Shown here in pieces: positions 15,201 through 25,344 of a stretch of DNA of 64,000 nucleotides; position 1 is the stretch's first letter, and each line of letters begins with the position of its first letter. A model generated the notes under the pieces. The model did no database searches. It saw nothing but the letters and a program-made list of their open reading frames with translations, and was not told where the DNA came from. Origin of the DNA: Narthecium ossifragum (Eukaryota; Streptophyta; Magnoliopsida; Dioscoreales; Nartheciaceae); the NCBI GenBank assembly GCA_963920575.1, contig OY986966.1:23527717-23591716 (forward strand), given 5' to 3'. The position numbers were made by a program, and so were the translations under genes.

Positions 15201-18200
15201 CAAATAAGATATGCCCTCTGGGAATTCGAAGAATCAGTAACCTCATTTATGAACTAGATTAGTAGGCATCAAGAGAATAAATTAACCTTACGTTAATGAT
15301 CTGAATGAATCACATAGTGGAGTCTGATGCTTCACTAGTACAACCTTATGATCATGGAAGTGTAGTCTACAAACAAAAGAATTATAAATCACAATGCAGC
15401 AAACCTGAATATGCTGTGAAGTCTATATGCGTATTGAATCATTCTTACAGTCCGAATACCTTGTGGCGTACAAAGGTCAAGCAAGTACATAAGTTGGTAA
15501 GTGGGCGCAACAGGTGTCATGGACTTCTCTGTTGCATGTTTGAGGATCAAGTTCAGCAACGTTTTACTTCAAGAAGACGCTTGATGTGCACCTTGTTTCT
15601 CTGATGGCAGAAATTCTCTAGACATGCATGCACTGGTCTAAAATGCGATAATGGCAATTATAAGACGATGCCTTCTCGTCGTTGACACAAATTTCAATCT
15701 AGAGTAACCTAGAACAAGTGCTCTATGCAACAGAAGGTGGTGACAGGCACCGCATTGTTAAGTCATAGTCTAAGACCAGAATAGCAGTTTATATAGATAC
15801 GATTGTTTGGTAGGCATCTCCTATCTGCCCAGTTCCATGAATCCAATGAATTTTACCGATATTCACAACATGTTTGAGTTTCATTATGTGACCCTATCAT
15901 ATAGATTTTAATCTCAGTGGCTAATATTTGTATGTTCGATTTCTTCAAGTAGACAGTTAGGCCATTATAAATCAAAGATGAATTCAAGGCAAAGTTTGAT
16001 GTTTTGCTTGGTTTTTATTCTTATGGTTAAATCTCTTTGGAAATTCATGAACATATCAAGGATGTTATTGCTCATTTTCAAATTTCTTTACCTAAGTCAG
16101 ATCTGATTTACGCTCATTAACTTTTCATTCTTATCTCGATCGGCGTATATCAACCTTATAAGAGGCAGCGGAGAGAGAATAAACCCTATCTGACAGTTGA
16201 GAGGCATTGGGGAGGATGAGAATAAACCCAAACCAGGAAACAAGGTTTTCCTGGCGGCATGTGTCATGAAGACCATCCTTTGGCCTGGCGTGAATCGGTC
16301 CTGATGACGTGCAGGCGTCCTGAAAAAGGGGGGCTGGCAGTTGGGGAGGATGAAGAAGAAGGCTGAGGAGAAGAGAAGGGGGAGGCACTCGAAGGCAGGA
16401 GAGTTGGTCAGGCGATGAATCATAGGTAGTGGATGCGTGGAGAGGGGGGGGGGGGGTCGGATCATTGGAGCATTGTTGGCGTCAATAGTGGACTGATTGT
16501 TGGTGCCACTGGATCGGATCATTGGTCGCAACGAATTGGGTCATTGATGGCAGCAAATTATGGATTAGTCCAGTGCAGTTGATGAATCATAGATAGTGGA
16601 TGCGTGGAGAAGGATGGGTAGTGGCATTTTAGGAAAGTTACGACAAATCTCCAATAGCTTCTGGTGAATCTTAATCACCTGCAAGGTCAATATTCAGGAG
16701 ATATGGGTGCCTTGCTGAGCAGCATTTTAGTATAATGTATAGGACTCTCTCTTGGTTGAAGTGTGGTCCAGCCTTTGACTATCCATCACCAGTTAATTGG
16801 TGATATTGGTTTATCAGACTGTCTGAGGAATAAGTTGTATGGATCAGAGCTGAAATCGAATAGCATCGTGGTAACTTCCATTATGGATTATGTTGAAATT
16901 TTCAAACTGGCTTGATAAAGCTTCTCTAATGTCTTTGACTATCTAAATCTTGTCGGCTTCTTCCGTAAGCAATCTTGTATTCATTTACATTTATATAAGA
17001 TGGATGGCGTTTGTCATCTTATTGCAACTCTTCCTACCTTATCTGCCTGCTTTAAGTTCTCAATGAACCTCTTAGACTACTAGAGAGCTTTGAGCAATTG
17101 TTTTAGATCACAAGTGTACCGAACTTCATCTGAATCTTTGTGCTAATGTTGAATGTAATCACGAGTATGTACAGCAGAGATTATTTTGTTGGCGGGAATA
17201 AACCTAGTTTCTTCTGCATGTGCTCGACGATTCCTATGGCAAGCTACCTTGTCGTGGGGGCATTGAGTCCATTCATTGCTGCAAGCTTGTATCTTTTGCT
17301 CATTAAATGTACTTCTGTGTCTTGTGGTTGAAGCCCCCCGGATATGTTTAAGAAATTGCAACTTCACTTCCTTTTGTGTTCAAATTTGAAGTTGCAACGT
17401 CTCTGTCGTAATTGCTGTATCTGAACATTTGTCTACTTTTTTATATCTCATTGTTGTACAGTATGCTAATACTTTTACCTTGGTCAAGAAACTAGGTTCA
17501 GTTAATAGCTGATATCTTATTGTTCAGTCATATTTCCACGTGGAACTTGGAAACTGTTTTTGTTTAACTGTCTACTTTATCTCGCCTACCATCTGAAGGC
17601 AGTTTTGAGAGTCCGATTTGTTCTTACTGATCTGATAAAATAAGTAGTGCATTAATGTATTTGGTTGTGGCTCAAGTTATTTAGAGCTGTGTTCTAGTGA
17701 TTGATAGTGTCCTCATTAACCAATCGAAAAACCTTTGCTGTTTTTTGGCTGCAGGAAGGTTGGTCAACAAGATTTTGATATGAGCCTTGCTTTCTGCAAT
17801 CATGAAAAGAAACAAAAAAGTGAGGTATGTCCTATCAAATCTCCTAATTCTGATTGATTAACCAATGGATTTTCAGCATTATTCTAAACTTCAAACCTCA
17901 AAAAACAATAGGTTAACAATCTAAATTTGTTAACTGATTAGTTGAATTTTTTTAAATTCTAAATTGAGGCCTCTTCACTTGCCTTGGGGGGGGGGGGGGG
18001 GGGGGGGTATTTATACAACTTCAAATCCCTCATATGTAGGATTCGAATCCAAGACCTCACGCGGGAGGTTACAAGCCTTAACTGCTACACCACCACACTG
18101 GTGGTCACTGATTATTTTACTTGAGATTAAGCTTTTTGTGTGGTTTTTATGATGGTAATGAGTTTCTGTCCTCTAAATACGATTTGAACCAGTTTGCGAC

Positions 18201-19322
18201 TGTTAACAAAACAGTTTTGAAGTCCTTCTCATCCACCCAGTTACTATGAACAATGGAGACGAGAATATAGTATATACCTTGATCTATGAACAATGGAGAC
18301 GAGAATTTTTTTTTTCGTGTTATAAATCTAGGACTATGGGAAATCGAGCATGAATTGTTTTGTAAATGTTGACAAATCTCTTTGCGTCATAGTTTAAAAG
18401 AAATTTGATTGAGAACAAAATGCTGTAGTTCCCTCTCACGACCTAAGCTTACTTTCATCCAAAACATGATGAAAATGTCTTTTGTCAAATTTGAGTGGTA
18501 ATTTGGTTGAGGGGAGCATAAAACTAACTGAAATGCTGCAATTACCACTCAAGAATCAGGTTAGTCTCATCCAAAACATGATTGACATATTATTTCTCAA
18601 ACCTGTTTGAGTGACAGGTTTGGTCAAGTGGAAAATAAAAATCAATAGAATGCTGTACTTTTATTCACGAGTTCAGGTGTCTAGTGTCATTGAAAACATG
18701 AACATCATGTAACAAATAGTCTCATAAAGAAGGATCTTCTTGCTAAAACAGTGATATGCTTTGTAGTTGGTACAGATATGGATGAAGAAGTTTGATCACG
18801 CATTAAGAACTTAAAATTCTTAAGCTAATAGCGTGAATCTCCTTTGTGATCATTTTTGTTTGCCTCGTTCCTAATGTTTTTCAGAATGACTGCAGGAAAG
18901 TTCATCTGTAACAGATTGGAGGTATGCTAGTAGCAAATTGCTTTCTCGAAAACATCCTGTAGACCCAAGTTTGAACGAATCAAAAGACCTGGAAGCATCT
19001 ACGAGCATGTCCTTGGATGAAAACTCATTAATGGGTAGTACTAGCACCAAAGAAACGGAGGTAAGGAAGTCGTTTCTGGATTTGTCTGCTCTAGCTGAGC
19101 TTATCATGCTCGTATGTAACTTGGTATTAGCAGGGAATGGAGTGTTTGAGGCAGCCATTCGTAACATCATCTACTTTGGTGGAGCTAACTACCCGTCTCG
19201 ATTTCTTCAAGGAGCGGAGATCTCAGCTCATGGAACAACTTCATAGCCTTGACTTGACACATGGCAGTACACAAGGATCGACCTACAAATCCTCTCCTCC
19301 ATGGACAAGCCCAAGACGATAG
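224..19322 (+). CDS. REN1: REN1-like Rho (ROP) GTPase-activating protein, PH + RhoGAP + coiled coil, 5' end missing
   Basis: Family role: a GAP that switches off plant ROP GTPases at the cell periphery in polar growth. I read exons 224-260, 586-662, 2621-2691, 2782-2860, 3003-3147, 3253-3372, 4127-4204, 4361-4416, 4512-4581, 7615-7702, 8716-8959, 9658-9879, 11756-12082, 12343-12437, 13840-13900, 13979-14062, 14407-14520, 14608-14777, 17755-17824, 18896-19060 and 19134-19322. All have GT-AG borders, and together they give 2562 nt with no internal stop (853 aa, TAG at 19320-19322). Residues 1 to about 105 form a PH domain (GWKSWKKRWFILTR). About 140-355 form RhoGAP, with the arginine finger in GILRQSAD and the conserved MAPLLLRPLLAG. 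An acidic Ser-rich linker follows, then a coiled coil from about 570 (RLEATK-like start, RLQEQLQAEKDLRAALE) and a C-terminal FFKERRSQLMEQL segment. Arabidopsis REN1 is about 930 aa, so one or two 5' exons lie left of the window. Exon borders are my reading, not cDNA-supported; the in-frame sum supports them. Confidence 0.93.
921..1450. repeat. Two-copy tandem duplication (about 258 bp) in a REN1 intron
   Basis: A unit beginning near 921 (ccataacactgcagcca) is repeated near 1179 (ccataagagagcagcca). The two copies stay alignable through tgtctattcaggtt, gagtttgtcagattt, gatggtgcttagg and gataggag(c/t)taatctg, with many substitutions. It lies in the 663-2620 intron. The rest of that intron shows no exon; 2110-2340 is GC-richer with short iterated CACC/GTGCC motifs and no recognisable coding content. 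Confidence 0.75.
5185..5330 (+). repeat. Possible tRNA-derived SINE-like sequence followed by a (CA)n tract
   Basis: In the long intron 4582-7614 the stretch contains a box-B-like sequence (tctagttcgagcct) downstream of gtgggtggccacaagg, followed by a CA dinucleotide run of about 8 units at 5288-5304. The layout resembles a tRNA-related head plus simple-repeat tail. Box A is not convincing and no target duplication was found, so this is tentative. Confidence 0.25.
6014..7228. mobile_element. Non-autonomous MULE-like element (Pack-MULE candidate) in a REN1 intron
   Basis: The element is 1215 bp. It starts gggataattacttttgagtc and ends with the imperfect inverse, actcaaaaagtaaaaatccc, giving terminal inverted repeats of roughly 30 bp. 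It is flanked by the same 9-mer TAATTTTTT at 6005-6013 and 7229-7237; a 9-bp target duplication is the Mutator-superfamily signature. Each end is AT-rich; near the left end a 69-bp segment is tandemly duplicated (period seen at 6051 and 6120). The centre (about 6410-6990) is markedly GC-rich with gene-like composition but no long convincing frame, as in MULEs that have captured gene fragments. No transposase is present. Confidence 0.75.
9880..11755 (+). other. Long REN1 intron without recognised genes
   Basis: Between the exons ending at 9879 and starting at 11756 there is 1.9 kb of AT-rich sequence. A purine-rich GC-higher patch at about 10270-10450 opens short frames on both strands that match nothing I know. 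A stretch around 11050-11170 has iterated gtgctgaccgacacgg-like words, loosely resembling sequence near 2110-2340 and 58830-58970. No exon or terminal repeat was found. Confidence 0.5.
14778..17754 (+). other. 3-kb REN1 intron with a GC-rich repetitive patch
   Basis: The intron separates the exons ending at 14777 and starting at 17755. A GC-rich patch (about 16130-16640) contains a G-run near 16443-16455 and a repeated word (gatgaatcata, then gtagtggatgcgtgg) at about 16413 and 16581, 168 bp apart. The patch has the look of transposon interior, but no terminal repeats or target duplication were found. The rest shows nothing recognisable. Confidence 0.5.
17986..18110 (-). mobile_element. tRNA-derived SINE, 3' tail ending in a 22-base homopolymer
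   Basis: Read on the minus strand, a box A (tggtgtagcagttaaggc, plus-strand 18075-18092) is followed about 25 bp later by a perfect palindromic box B (ggattcgaatcc, 18039-18050). This is the split internal RNA polymerase III promoter of tRNA-type SINEs. The 3' part runs through aagttgtataaatac into 22 C on the minus strand (22 G at 17986-18007). It lies in the last-but-two intron of REN1, opposite to transcription. Ends are approximate; I found no clear target duplication. Confidence 0.6.
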
Positions 19323-19850
19323 GAATGTTTATAACCACACCACTGTATATCCTGATGCCAGGTTCTCTGTTAGGTTTCACTACAATTCTTTCTTTTTTTT
19401 GTTTGAAACGGTTCAAACTACATATATGATTGCAACACGAGGTTCCCTTTGTAAACTCAGTTGTTTGGCTGTAAATTTTGTTCTCTGTTCTCTCATGTAA
19501 TGAGTGCTTTTTGAGCATTCCATTGGGTATCAAATTGTATTGTAGAATTAGATTGAATCATGCTTGTTGAAGCACACATCGGTGCTCGTCTTATTTATCA
19601 GAACTGATATCCGAAACAACACCATTATTGAACAACAGTTGTATGTATATATATAATCCAAACCCTTGGGTCTTCTGGATTTCTTCGATTTAATAACAAT
19701 AGCTTGAGGTGTTCATCTATTTTATATATCAGTAGGGTATCTGACTGTGAGATGGATGGTCACGTGTAGAAGAGAAGACACTTTGTATGTCTAGAAACCA
19801 TGATCCAGTTTGATGCATGTGATCTATAAGTTACTTTTGTATATCCCATA
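19323..19850 (+). other. REN1 3' untranslated/downstream region
   Basis: AT-rich sequence follows the REN1 stop codon. There is no long conserved frame. The region probably includes the 3' UTR; the polyadenylation site cannot be placed from sequence alone. Confidence 0.45.
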
Positions 19851-19983
19851 AACGCTGACTGCACAAGGCCACAAGCTATATATATGTGTCAACTATGTGA
19901 TCTTATTGCCTTCTTGGCTACAACAGCTGTTACATTATGTGTGCGTGGTAGTACTGCACACCATGTTTGGGCAGCTAAGCTGA

Positions 19984-20215
19984 TCAGGGAGGAGACCCGA
20001 TGGCCCGGGAGGGTCTTATCTTCATGATCTGTTCATCGTCGCCGCCGATTCTCTTCGCAGACATTCCAGCTTCGAAGAAGCGCCTGACTGCATTCTGCGC
20101 GTGCTTCAACCCTTGTCTAACATTCATTTTCTCCACAAACTTCTCTTGAAATTTGGGGATGAAATGATAGCCTAGCATCATCGATGCTGTCAAATATAGT
20201 CAGCAAGCTGCATGT
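19984..20215 (-). pseudogene. Internally deleted non-specific phospholipase C copy
   Basis: On the minus strand the sequence starts with an intron-1 acceptor-like tgcatgcag and about 45 bp matching the start of exon 2 of the phospholipase C gene at 38280-43057 (ACTATATTTGACAGCATC). It then jumps straight into the last exon (CCCCAAATTTCAAGAG) and runs to the equivalent stop codon. Nearly all of exon 2, intron 2 and the first third of exon 3 are missing. A further ~20-bp gap removes the GYPQR segment. The two joined sites share the word TATCAT, so a microhomology deletion is plausible. Similarity continues downstream of the stop (to about 19855), so this was a genomic duplication rather than a retrocopy. 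The remaining frame cannot make an enzyme. Confidence 0.85.
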
Positions 20216-20224
20216 ATATATGTG

Positions 20225-20700
20225 TTAGCCTATATAATAGGATGTTTTATACAGAGATTCAGATTCCAATTCTAGTTCACACAAATCTTCTTTTTTATTA
20301 GACCCATCATCATTGTTGTCATCGTTGTTAGAAAGCCAGACACCATCATAATCTTCCAGCATAAGTGTGTTCTTGACAGGATTTTTGTGACAGTAGAACC
20401 AGATTATATGAATCTTGAAAAGAATACTTGGCATGTGAGACCAATCAACTCCAAGTTCTGATAGGCCTTAAAACTCAGTAAAACTTCATTGTTCTTCTTC
20501 GAAAGAATCACTGCTACATCCATAACAGAGTTTAGTTGAGATATAAAGATGTCACAACTTATAAAAGGCTCATCTGAGAAAACAGACTCGTCTAATCCAG
20601 GAGCTCTGAGCTGATCAGATGCATCATACCACTGGAGATTCCCACCTTTTGGTATTAAGTGAATCAACTCAGTTTGGCACACTGAATCCTATAAACTGCA
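20225..20700 (-). other. Unassigned open frames between two gene fragments
   Basis: Two overlapping minus-strand frames (20404-20682 and 20225-20434) carry uniform, acidic, coding-looking sequence such as FISQLNSVMDVAVILSKK and MLEDYDGVWLSNNDD. I do not recognise them and see no start context, domain or intron that ties them to the flanking DUR3 or phospholipase C debris. They may be exons of a degraded gene or chance frames. Confidence 0.2.
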
Positions 20701-20965
20701 ATAGGATCCAATCACAGACTCTCCCTGGAATAAGTTTGCTAGCCAATGAAGATTAAATTTTGATTAAATTTTGCTCTTCGTAAAAGTGTATTTCAACATA
20801 TGAATCATTCAATTAGGTGCTTTGGTCACTTTCATTCTCCTCATTTTCATTCAAACAAGCAATTAAAAAAGTGAAGGAATTGATATGCACCTATGTTCCC
20901 TATCATTCGATCCTCCCTCTTAGACTATGTGTATTGAAAGAGGTATGACTACATAGTCTACATAC

Positions 20966-21106
20966 CAGGAAAGAGGTGAAGAGTGTGAAGAAGGCACCAA
21001 AGCCGAGGAAGATGGAGTACCCAACTCCCTGATTGAGCACTGCCTTGCCACTGAAGAAGCTACTCTGCCTCACACACTCTCCGCTGCTCGACAAAGTGTA
21101 GTAGTA
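20966..21106 (-). pseudogene. DUR3: Isolated exon of a DUR3-type urea/H+ symporter
   Basis: The minus-strand frame reads [31 protein letters not shown], then [16 protein letters not shown]. It matches the N-terminal region and first membrane segment of plant DUR3, the high-affinity urea/proton symporter. It stops at a good splice donor (CTG|GTATGT at 20966/20965), where the family would continue with a WLEKRYVG-type segment. No following exon is present in the next several hundred bases. Upstream the frame hits TAG at 21107-21109, and no initiator Met precedes it. This is therefore a relic exon, or at best part of a gene whose remainder is elsewhere. Confidence 0.75.
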
Positions 21107-22793
21107 CTAGTTGTCGGAGAACCCGAGCGGGGGACACTGAGAAATCTAATCTGATTTGATGGGCAATTAGCTCTTCAATCTCCTCCGATATACTGCTGTT
21201 GTTGGGGGGGATTGATAAGGAGGCGGGACTGAGAAACTCAGATGGCTCTGCAACTATCTATAGAGAGAGGCATGGAGGCAATGATAGGCCCAAGAGGCCA
21301 AGAGTCATCATCTGGATGGAGTGTTAGATTCATTAGCATATTAGGATTGATTCCACTGGGGATGGAGATGGGGATGGTGATGGGGATTTGCCACCTTGAA
21401 ATCTTATGGAGGTTCGGGCTTTTTGAATCTTAATTGGAAATCAGCAACTAGCCGGTCTGCAAAGGCAATGATATTTTCAGGCTATTATAGAACCAAATTC
21501 ATAAACGCCATCACAATATTAAAATCACCAATATTTTTCACAAACAACTAGTGGTTGCTGATGGATCTCTTAGATAGATAGTATGGAAGGGCACATGAAA
21601 GCTACTGAGTGGCTATTATATAATAGACTATTTAGCAACTAGAACCGACTTTGAAACTGATTATTTAAAGTCTTTTGTGCTTGAGGGTCCACTAGCAGTT
21701 CCATACTTCCATTCAGGATGGGTTCACCATGAATAAATTATTATCAATTTATTTTTCAAAAGTCAAAACCATTGACTCAAAAATACAAACAAGTCATGGA
21801 TGGGCATGACTCCCCTCGCCAAGTGCACCCATGTGTACAGTAATACCAGCGAGCTCCTCGGAATTAGTAATTGGCACCTCAGGTATAGCAAGCATGCTGA
21901 GAGGGAGGAACTAAACCAAGAAACCAGATGTTTTTTAATCAAGATTTCTACAAACATTCCCCAAAATTGCAATAAAACAAGTTGTATTAACACGGCACGA
22001 CCTGAAAACTTCACAAACTCATAAAGCACATGAAAAACAGGAGTAGGAACTAAATCCTAAACAATAAATACTAAATACCATTTAATCAAACTTCTACAAC
22101 TCGAAGCAAGCGACTGCTCAAAATCACTTTTTTGAATCAAAATGGTGGCGAAGGGGGCAAAAAAAAAGAAAAGAACCGCTTGCCTTTCTGAAGATATAAA
22201 GGGTTGATGTCACAAGGAAAACCTTAACGACAGAAGAAGTAAATATGCTTTACAACCCATTGGCTTCATCACTGCTCCTCTTCAGTCTGTGAACATATAT
22301 ATCATCAACTTCAGGAAATGCCATCTTTGCATATACCTTTCCTATTTGGAAAGGGTATTTTGTTCATGAAAGTTATCATAATAACCCTAAAAAAGATTAA
22401 ATGTCTTATAGATTTGTTAAAAGACTGTGGAGCAATAAAGATCTTCAAATGAGACTAAGTGACAATTATCCGTAAAATTTATGACAGTTTGCTGCCTTCC
22501 CATGGAGACACACTACAAAGAAACATATGATTGTGTCGCCCGGTGGCACGCTAGGCTGTCAATATTCAAGGTCCACGTTGGAAATTGGGCTCGCTAGATG
22601 GCCCGTACCCACGTCGGAAATTGGGCTTGCTTAGCATACCTATTTATGTAGTTTATACTATGGCCATTAGAAGAATGGCCGAAAAGATTAGTTGGCATAT
22701 CTCCTCCCTGCAAGGAATTAATGTAAATCTGAGTAGTTTTAGAAATTAAACTTGTCAAAAATTTATAAGCAACTAAACATAATGTGAGTAGTG
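21107..22793. other. Intergenic region, no gene recognised
   Basis: AT-rich spacer between the DUR3 relic and the 165-aa gene. Short frames have no recognisable content. A small direct repeat (cacgt(t/c)ggaaattgggct) occurs twice around 22571-22630. Part of the left end may be the former 5' flank of the DUR3 copy and the right end may hold the 3' UTR of the neighbouring minus-strand gene. Confidence 0.5.
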
Positions 22794-24195
22794 TCACAAA
22801 TTGTTGAAGCTGTAATTACCACTTTGCAAATGGTTCAGATTGGCGGTGGCAGAACCCTCCTGCATCCTCTGTCTATGTTGGAGCAGCATGATCAATTGAT
22901 GATATTGGCGTTCACGTTGGACTTCGATTTTTACGTCATGTTGTTGCTGCAGCAAATGATTCAATGTTTGAATCTGCGCGATCACCTTCAATCTTAAATC
23001 GTATTTCATGAAGAACTCATGATGTCGTTCATACATTTCCTTCAGCACTGTAAATATATTATTCAAAAAAAAAACCCATCAGTGATCAGTCCCAAGAATA
23101 TTAGGCTTACCACTATCCTAGTTTAACAACAAATTAACTGTTTCCTTTTGAGTTTGTTATGTCGATTTAGATTTCATTATCTAATTTTTGACATACACTG
23201 ATCCAATACAAAAAGAAGTAACTTTCAGAGTATTATTGGAAAGCTTTTGGATAATACAAGAAAGATCGTGTGTTCACATAAGATATTCCTGATTTAGGTA
23301 GGTAAGGGTACATACCTGCTTCAGTAGTAGGCTTTTCGAATCCTTGGTCCGTCACGTTCTTGACTATTTCGCTTAGAGCCATGTCTCGAGTAAGACACGT
23401 CTCGATCTCCTTCTCGATCTATCATCAATATATGCATATATGTTAATTATATCTCCAGATGATTATGGCAAGATTTCTATGATATGCATGCTACGTACCC
23501 AAGAAAAGCTCATGTACTTCCCATTCTTGATCATAGATCAACAACATATATTTCTATGTGAGTAGTACATATGAGAAATGCCTGTTCTTGGTTCATTGGG
23601 TTTTTATATCTCCAAATGATTATGATTTGTATCTCCAAAAATTTCATGAGAATACGTTTTGTGGATTATGTGTCAAGAGAATTCTAGGATATGTTTTTTT
23701 TTTCAACAAAAACTATGGTAATCTTTCTCTAAACAGAAAATAATTTGAGGATCTTCTCTGGAGTTAAAACTGAAATTTGTAGAATATTGTGTCAAGAAAA
23801 ATCCAATGTTATGGGTTTCTCAAGAGAAATTCTAAGTTTTTTTTTTCTCTCTAAATAAAAAAACTTTGTGAAATATGTGTCAAGAAGATTCTCGGATATT
23901 GATTTAAGGAGTTTTTTCTCGAATAAAACTAAGTAACAGAAAAATATGTGTCAAAAAATTGTGCTATTAATGACTTCTTTCTCATGAACAACTATAAAGT
24001 TTTTTTCTCAAAAATAAAGAAAGTTCGTGGAATACGTGTCAAGAGGACTCTCACCTTATCGATTAAGATGGCGGCTTCTAATCTCTCTAATGATTGCGAG
24101 TCTTCTTCCATCAGGATTTCATTGGTGCTGCTCGTAACTGGACTCGGTTGTTGATTCGAATCGAGTGAAAAGTAGACAGGCTTGATCGGCTCCAT
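22794..24195 (-). CDS. Three-exon gene for a 165-aa helical protein of unknown function
   Basis: Exons (minus strand) 24195-24055, 23418-23316 and 23047-22794 join in frame: 141+103+254 nt, which is 165 codons plus stop. Donors are AAG|GTGAGAG and GCAG|GTATGT; acceptors are GATAG and TTTACAG. Exon 1 starts MEPIKPVYFSLDSNQQ and ends in an acidic helix (SLERLEAAILIDK). Exon 2 reads EKEIETCLTRDMALSEIVKN. Exon 3 contains VLKEMYERHHEFFMKYDLRL followed by a Gln/His-rich predicted helix (HLLQQQHDVKIEVQRERQYH). There is no signal peptide, membrane segment or known catalytic motif; predicted helices suggest a small scaffold or interaction protein. Clean splicing and consistent coding content argue that it is real. 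I do not recognise the family. Intron 1 holds degenerate repeats that run up to the exon 1 border. Confidence 0.72.
23640..24054. repeat. Degenerate short tandem units in intron 1 of the 165-aa gene
   Basis: The word gtgtcaaga, or a one-base variant, recurs near 23670, 23791, 23876, 23946 and 24036. It is usually preceded by a ttttctc...aataaa stretch and a gtg(g/a)aata word. Spacing varies from 70 to 121 bp. The last copy abuts the exon 1 splice donor at 24054. Confidence 0.55.
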
Positions 24196-24365
24196 CTTGA
24201 TCAAGCTTGGTCGCCTTGGGAAGCGTGATCTGGTCTTGATCGACAGAAGCCAAGAAAGGCGGACGAAGACTCGTGGGACTCCCAGGAGTTGATCCCACGG
24301 TTTGGATCGTCGAATTCGTAGTTGGATGCCGAGGATCTGAGGTGGCCGCGCGGTAGGGGTCGTGG

Positions 24366-24960
24366 GTGAGGTGGTCGGCGCCGGAGGAGACAACGGCGAG
24401 GGCGATGAGGGGCACTGGAGAGCGGGGAAGAGGAGTGGAGAGTTTTGGTAGTGTTGGATGGGGGTTTGAGGGAGCGAGGTGGCTGGGTTGGTCGAGGATG
24501 GCGGCGGTGGATCCTGGAGAAGATGACCGGCGTCGAGGAAGGAGGCTTCGGAGGTGGAGGAGGGTGGATAGAGGTAGGGGAGGCGAAGGCGGTGATGTTA
24601 GTGGTGGTTCGGTGGGACGAGGCAGGCCGGAGCGGCGATGAATCCCAACCGATGCTGAGCCGGGACGATGAGTCCTGGCTCGATGGTGAGCCGCGGGAGG
24701 AGGGAGAAAATATGAGAAAAGGCCGGAAGAGAGAGAAAAAATAGAAAAAATATAGGGAAAGACCGGAAAAGGGATAACTTAGAAGGGTGCTTCACCCAAC
24801 TCCCTCTCCAGGAGTCCTTCTCAAAAATAAATTATTTATTAGAATAGATAATTCAAGAGCAGATAAACGTGCTCCTTATATAGAGGATACATCATTGAGT
24901 CAAACTATAACTAGGACTCTCAAAATAGAAACTAACATTCTATTATAACTCTAAGAAAGT
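24366..24960. repeat. GC-rich repeat unit with a diverged 189-bp monomer as its tail (copy 1)
   Basis: A GC-rich purine-skewed block (about 24366-24690) is followed by an A/G-rich run (gaaaaaatagaaaaaatata). It ends in about 190 bp (24763-24955) clearly related to the monomer of the adjacent array: gggataactt, cttcacccaactccctctcc, cttatatagaggat, tcaaactataactaggactc. The long frames here are low-complexity Gly/Arg/Trp-rich and not convincing genes. A second, shorter copy starts at about 25050. Confidence 0.7.
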
Positions 24961-25049
24961 AGGAAAGCTTATAACTATGAAGGCATAGTAAAATCTAATT
25001 AGAACTCAATTAAAGCAATATATTCATAAACTAAAAAAACAATGGGAAA

Positions 25050-25344
25050 TCTGACCGGCGTCGAGAAAGGCGGCGATGGATCCGGAGAAAATGATCGGCG
25101 TCGAGGAAGGAGGCTTTGGAGGTAGAGGAGGGTGGATAGAGGCAGAGGAGGTGAAGGCGGTGATGTTAGTGGTGGTTCGGTGGGACGAGGCAGGCCGGAG
25201 TGGCGATGAATCCCAACCGATGCTGAGCCTTGACGATGAGTCCTGGCTCGATGGTGAGTCGCGGGAGGTACAAGCGGGAGGAGAGAGAAAATATGAGAAA
25301 TAGCTAGAAGATAGAGGAAAAATAGAAAAAAATATAGGGAAAAG
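25050..25344. repeat. GC-rich repeat unit (copy 2) leading into the satellite array
   Basis: The sequence gaccggcgtcgag through the A/G-rich gaaaaatagaaaaaaatata repeats 24520-24760 with high similarity (ggaggctt(c/t)ggaggt, ggtggttcggtgggacgagg, cgatgaatcccaaccgatgc). It continues without a break into the first 189-bp monomer. The two copies are direct repeats about 0.55 kb apart. Confidence 0.75.

Noticed and set aside
18938..19246. Plus-strand frame continuing past the exon border at 19060
   Set aside because: The donor GTAAGG at 19061 and acceptor before 19134 restore the conserved FFKERRSQLMEQL end in another frame, so the readthrough frame is not used.
24366..25303. GC-rich frames encoding Gly/Arg/Trp-rich peptides, which look like small genes
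   Set aside because: They occur in repeated DNA, overlap on both strands, lack conserved content and arise from purine-skewed composition.
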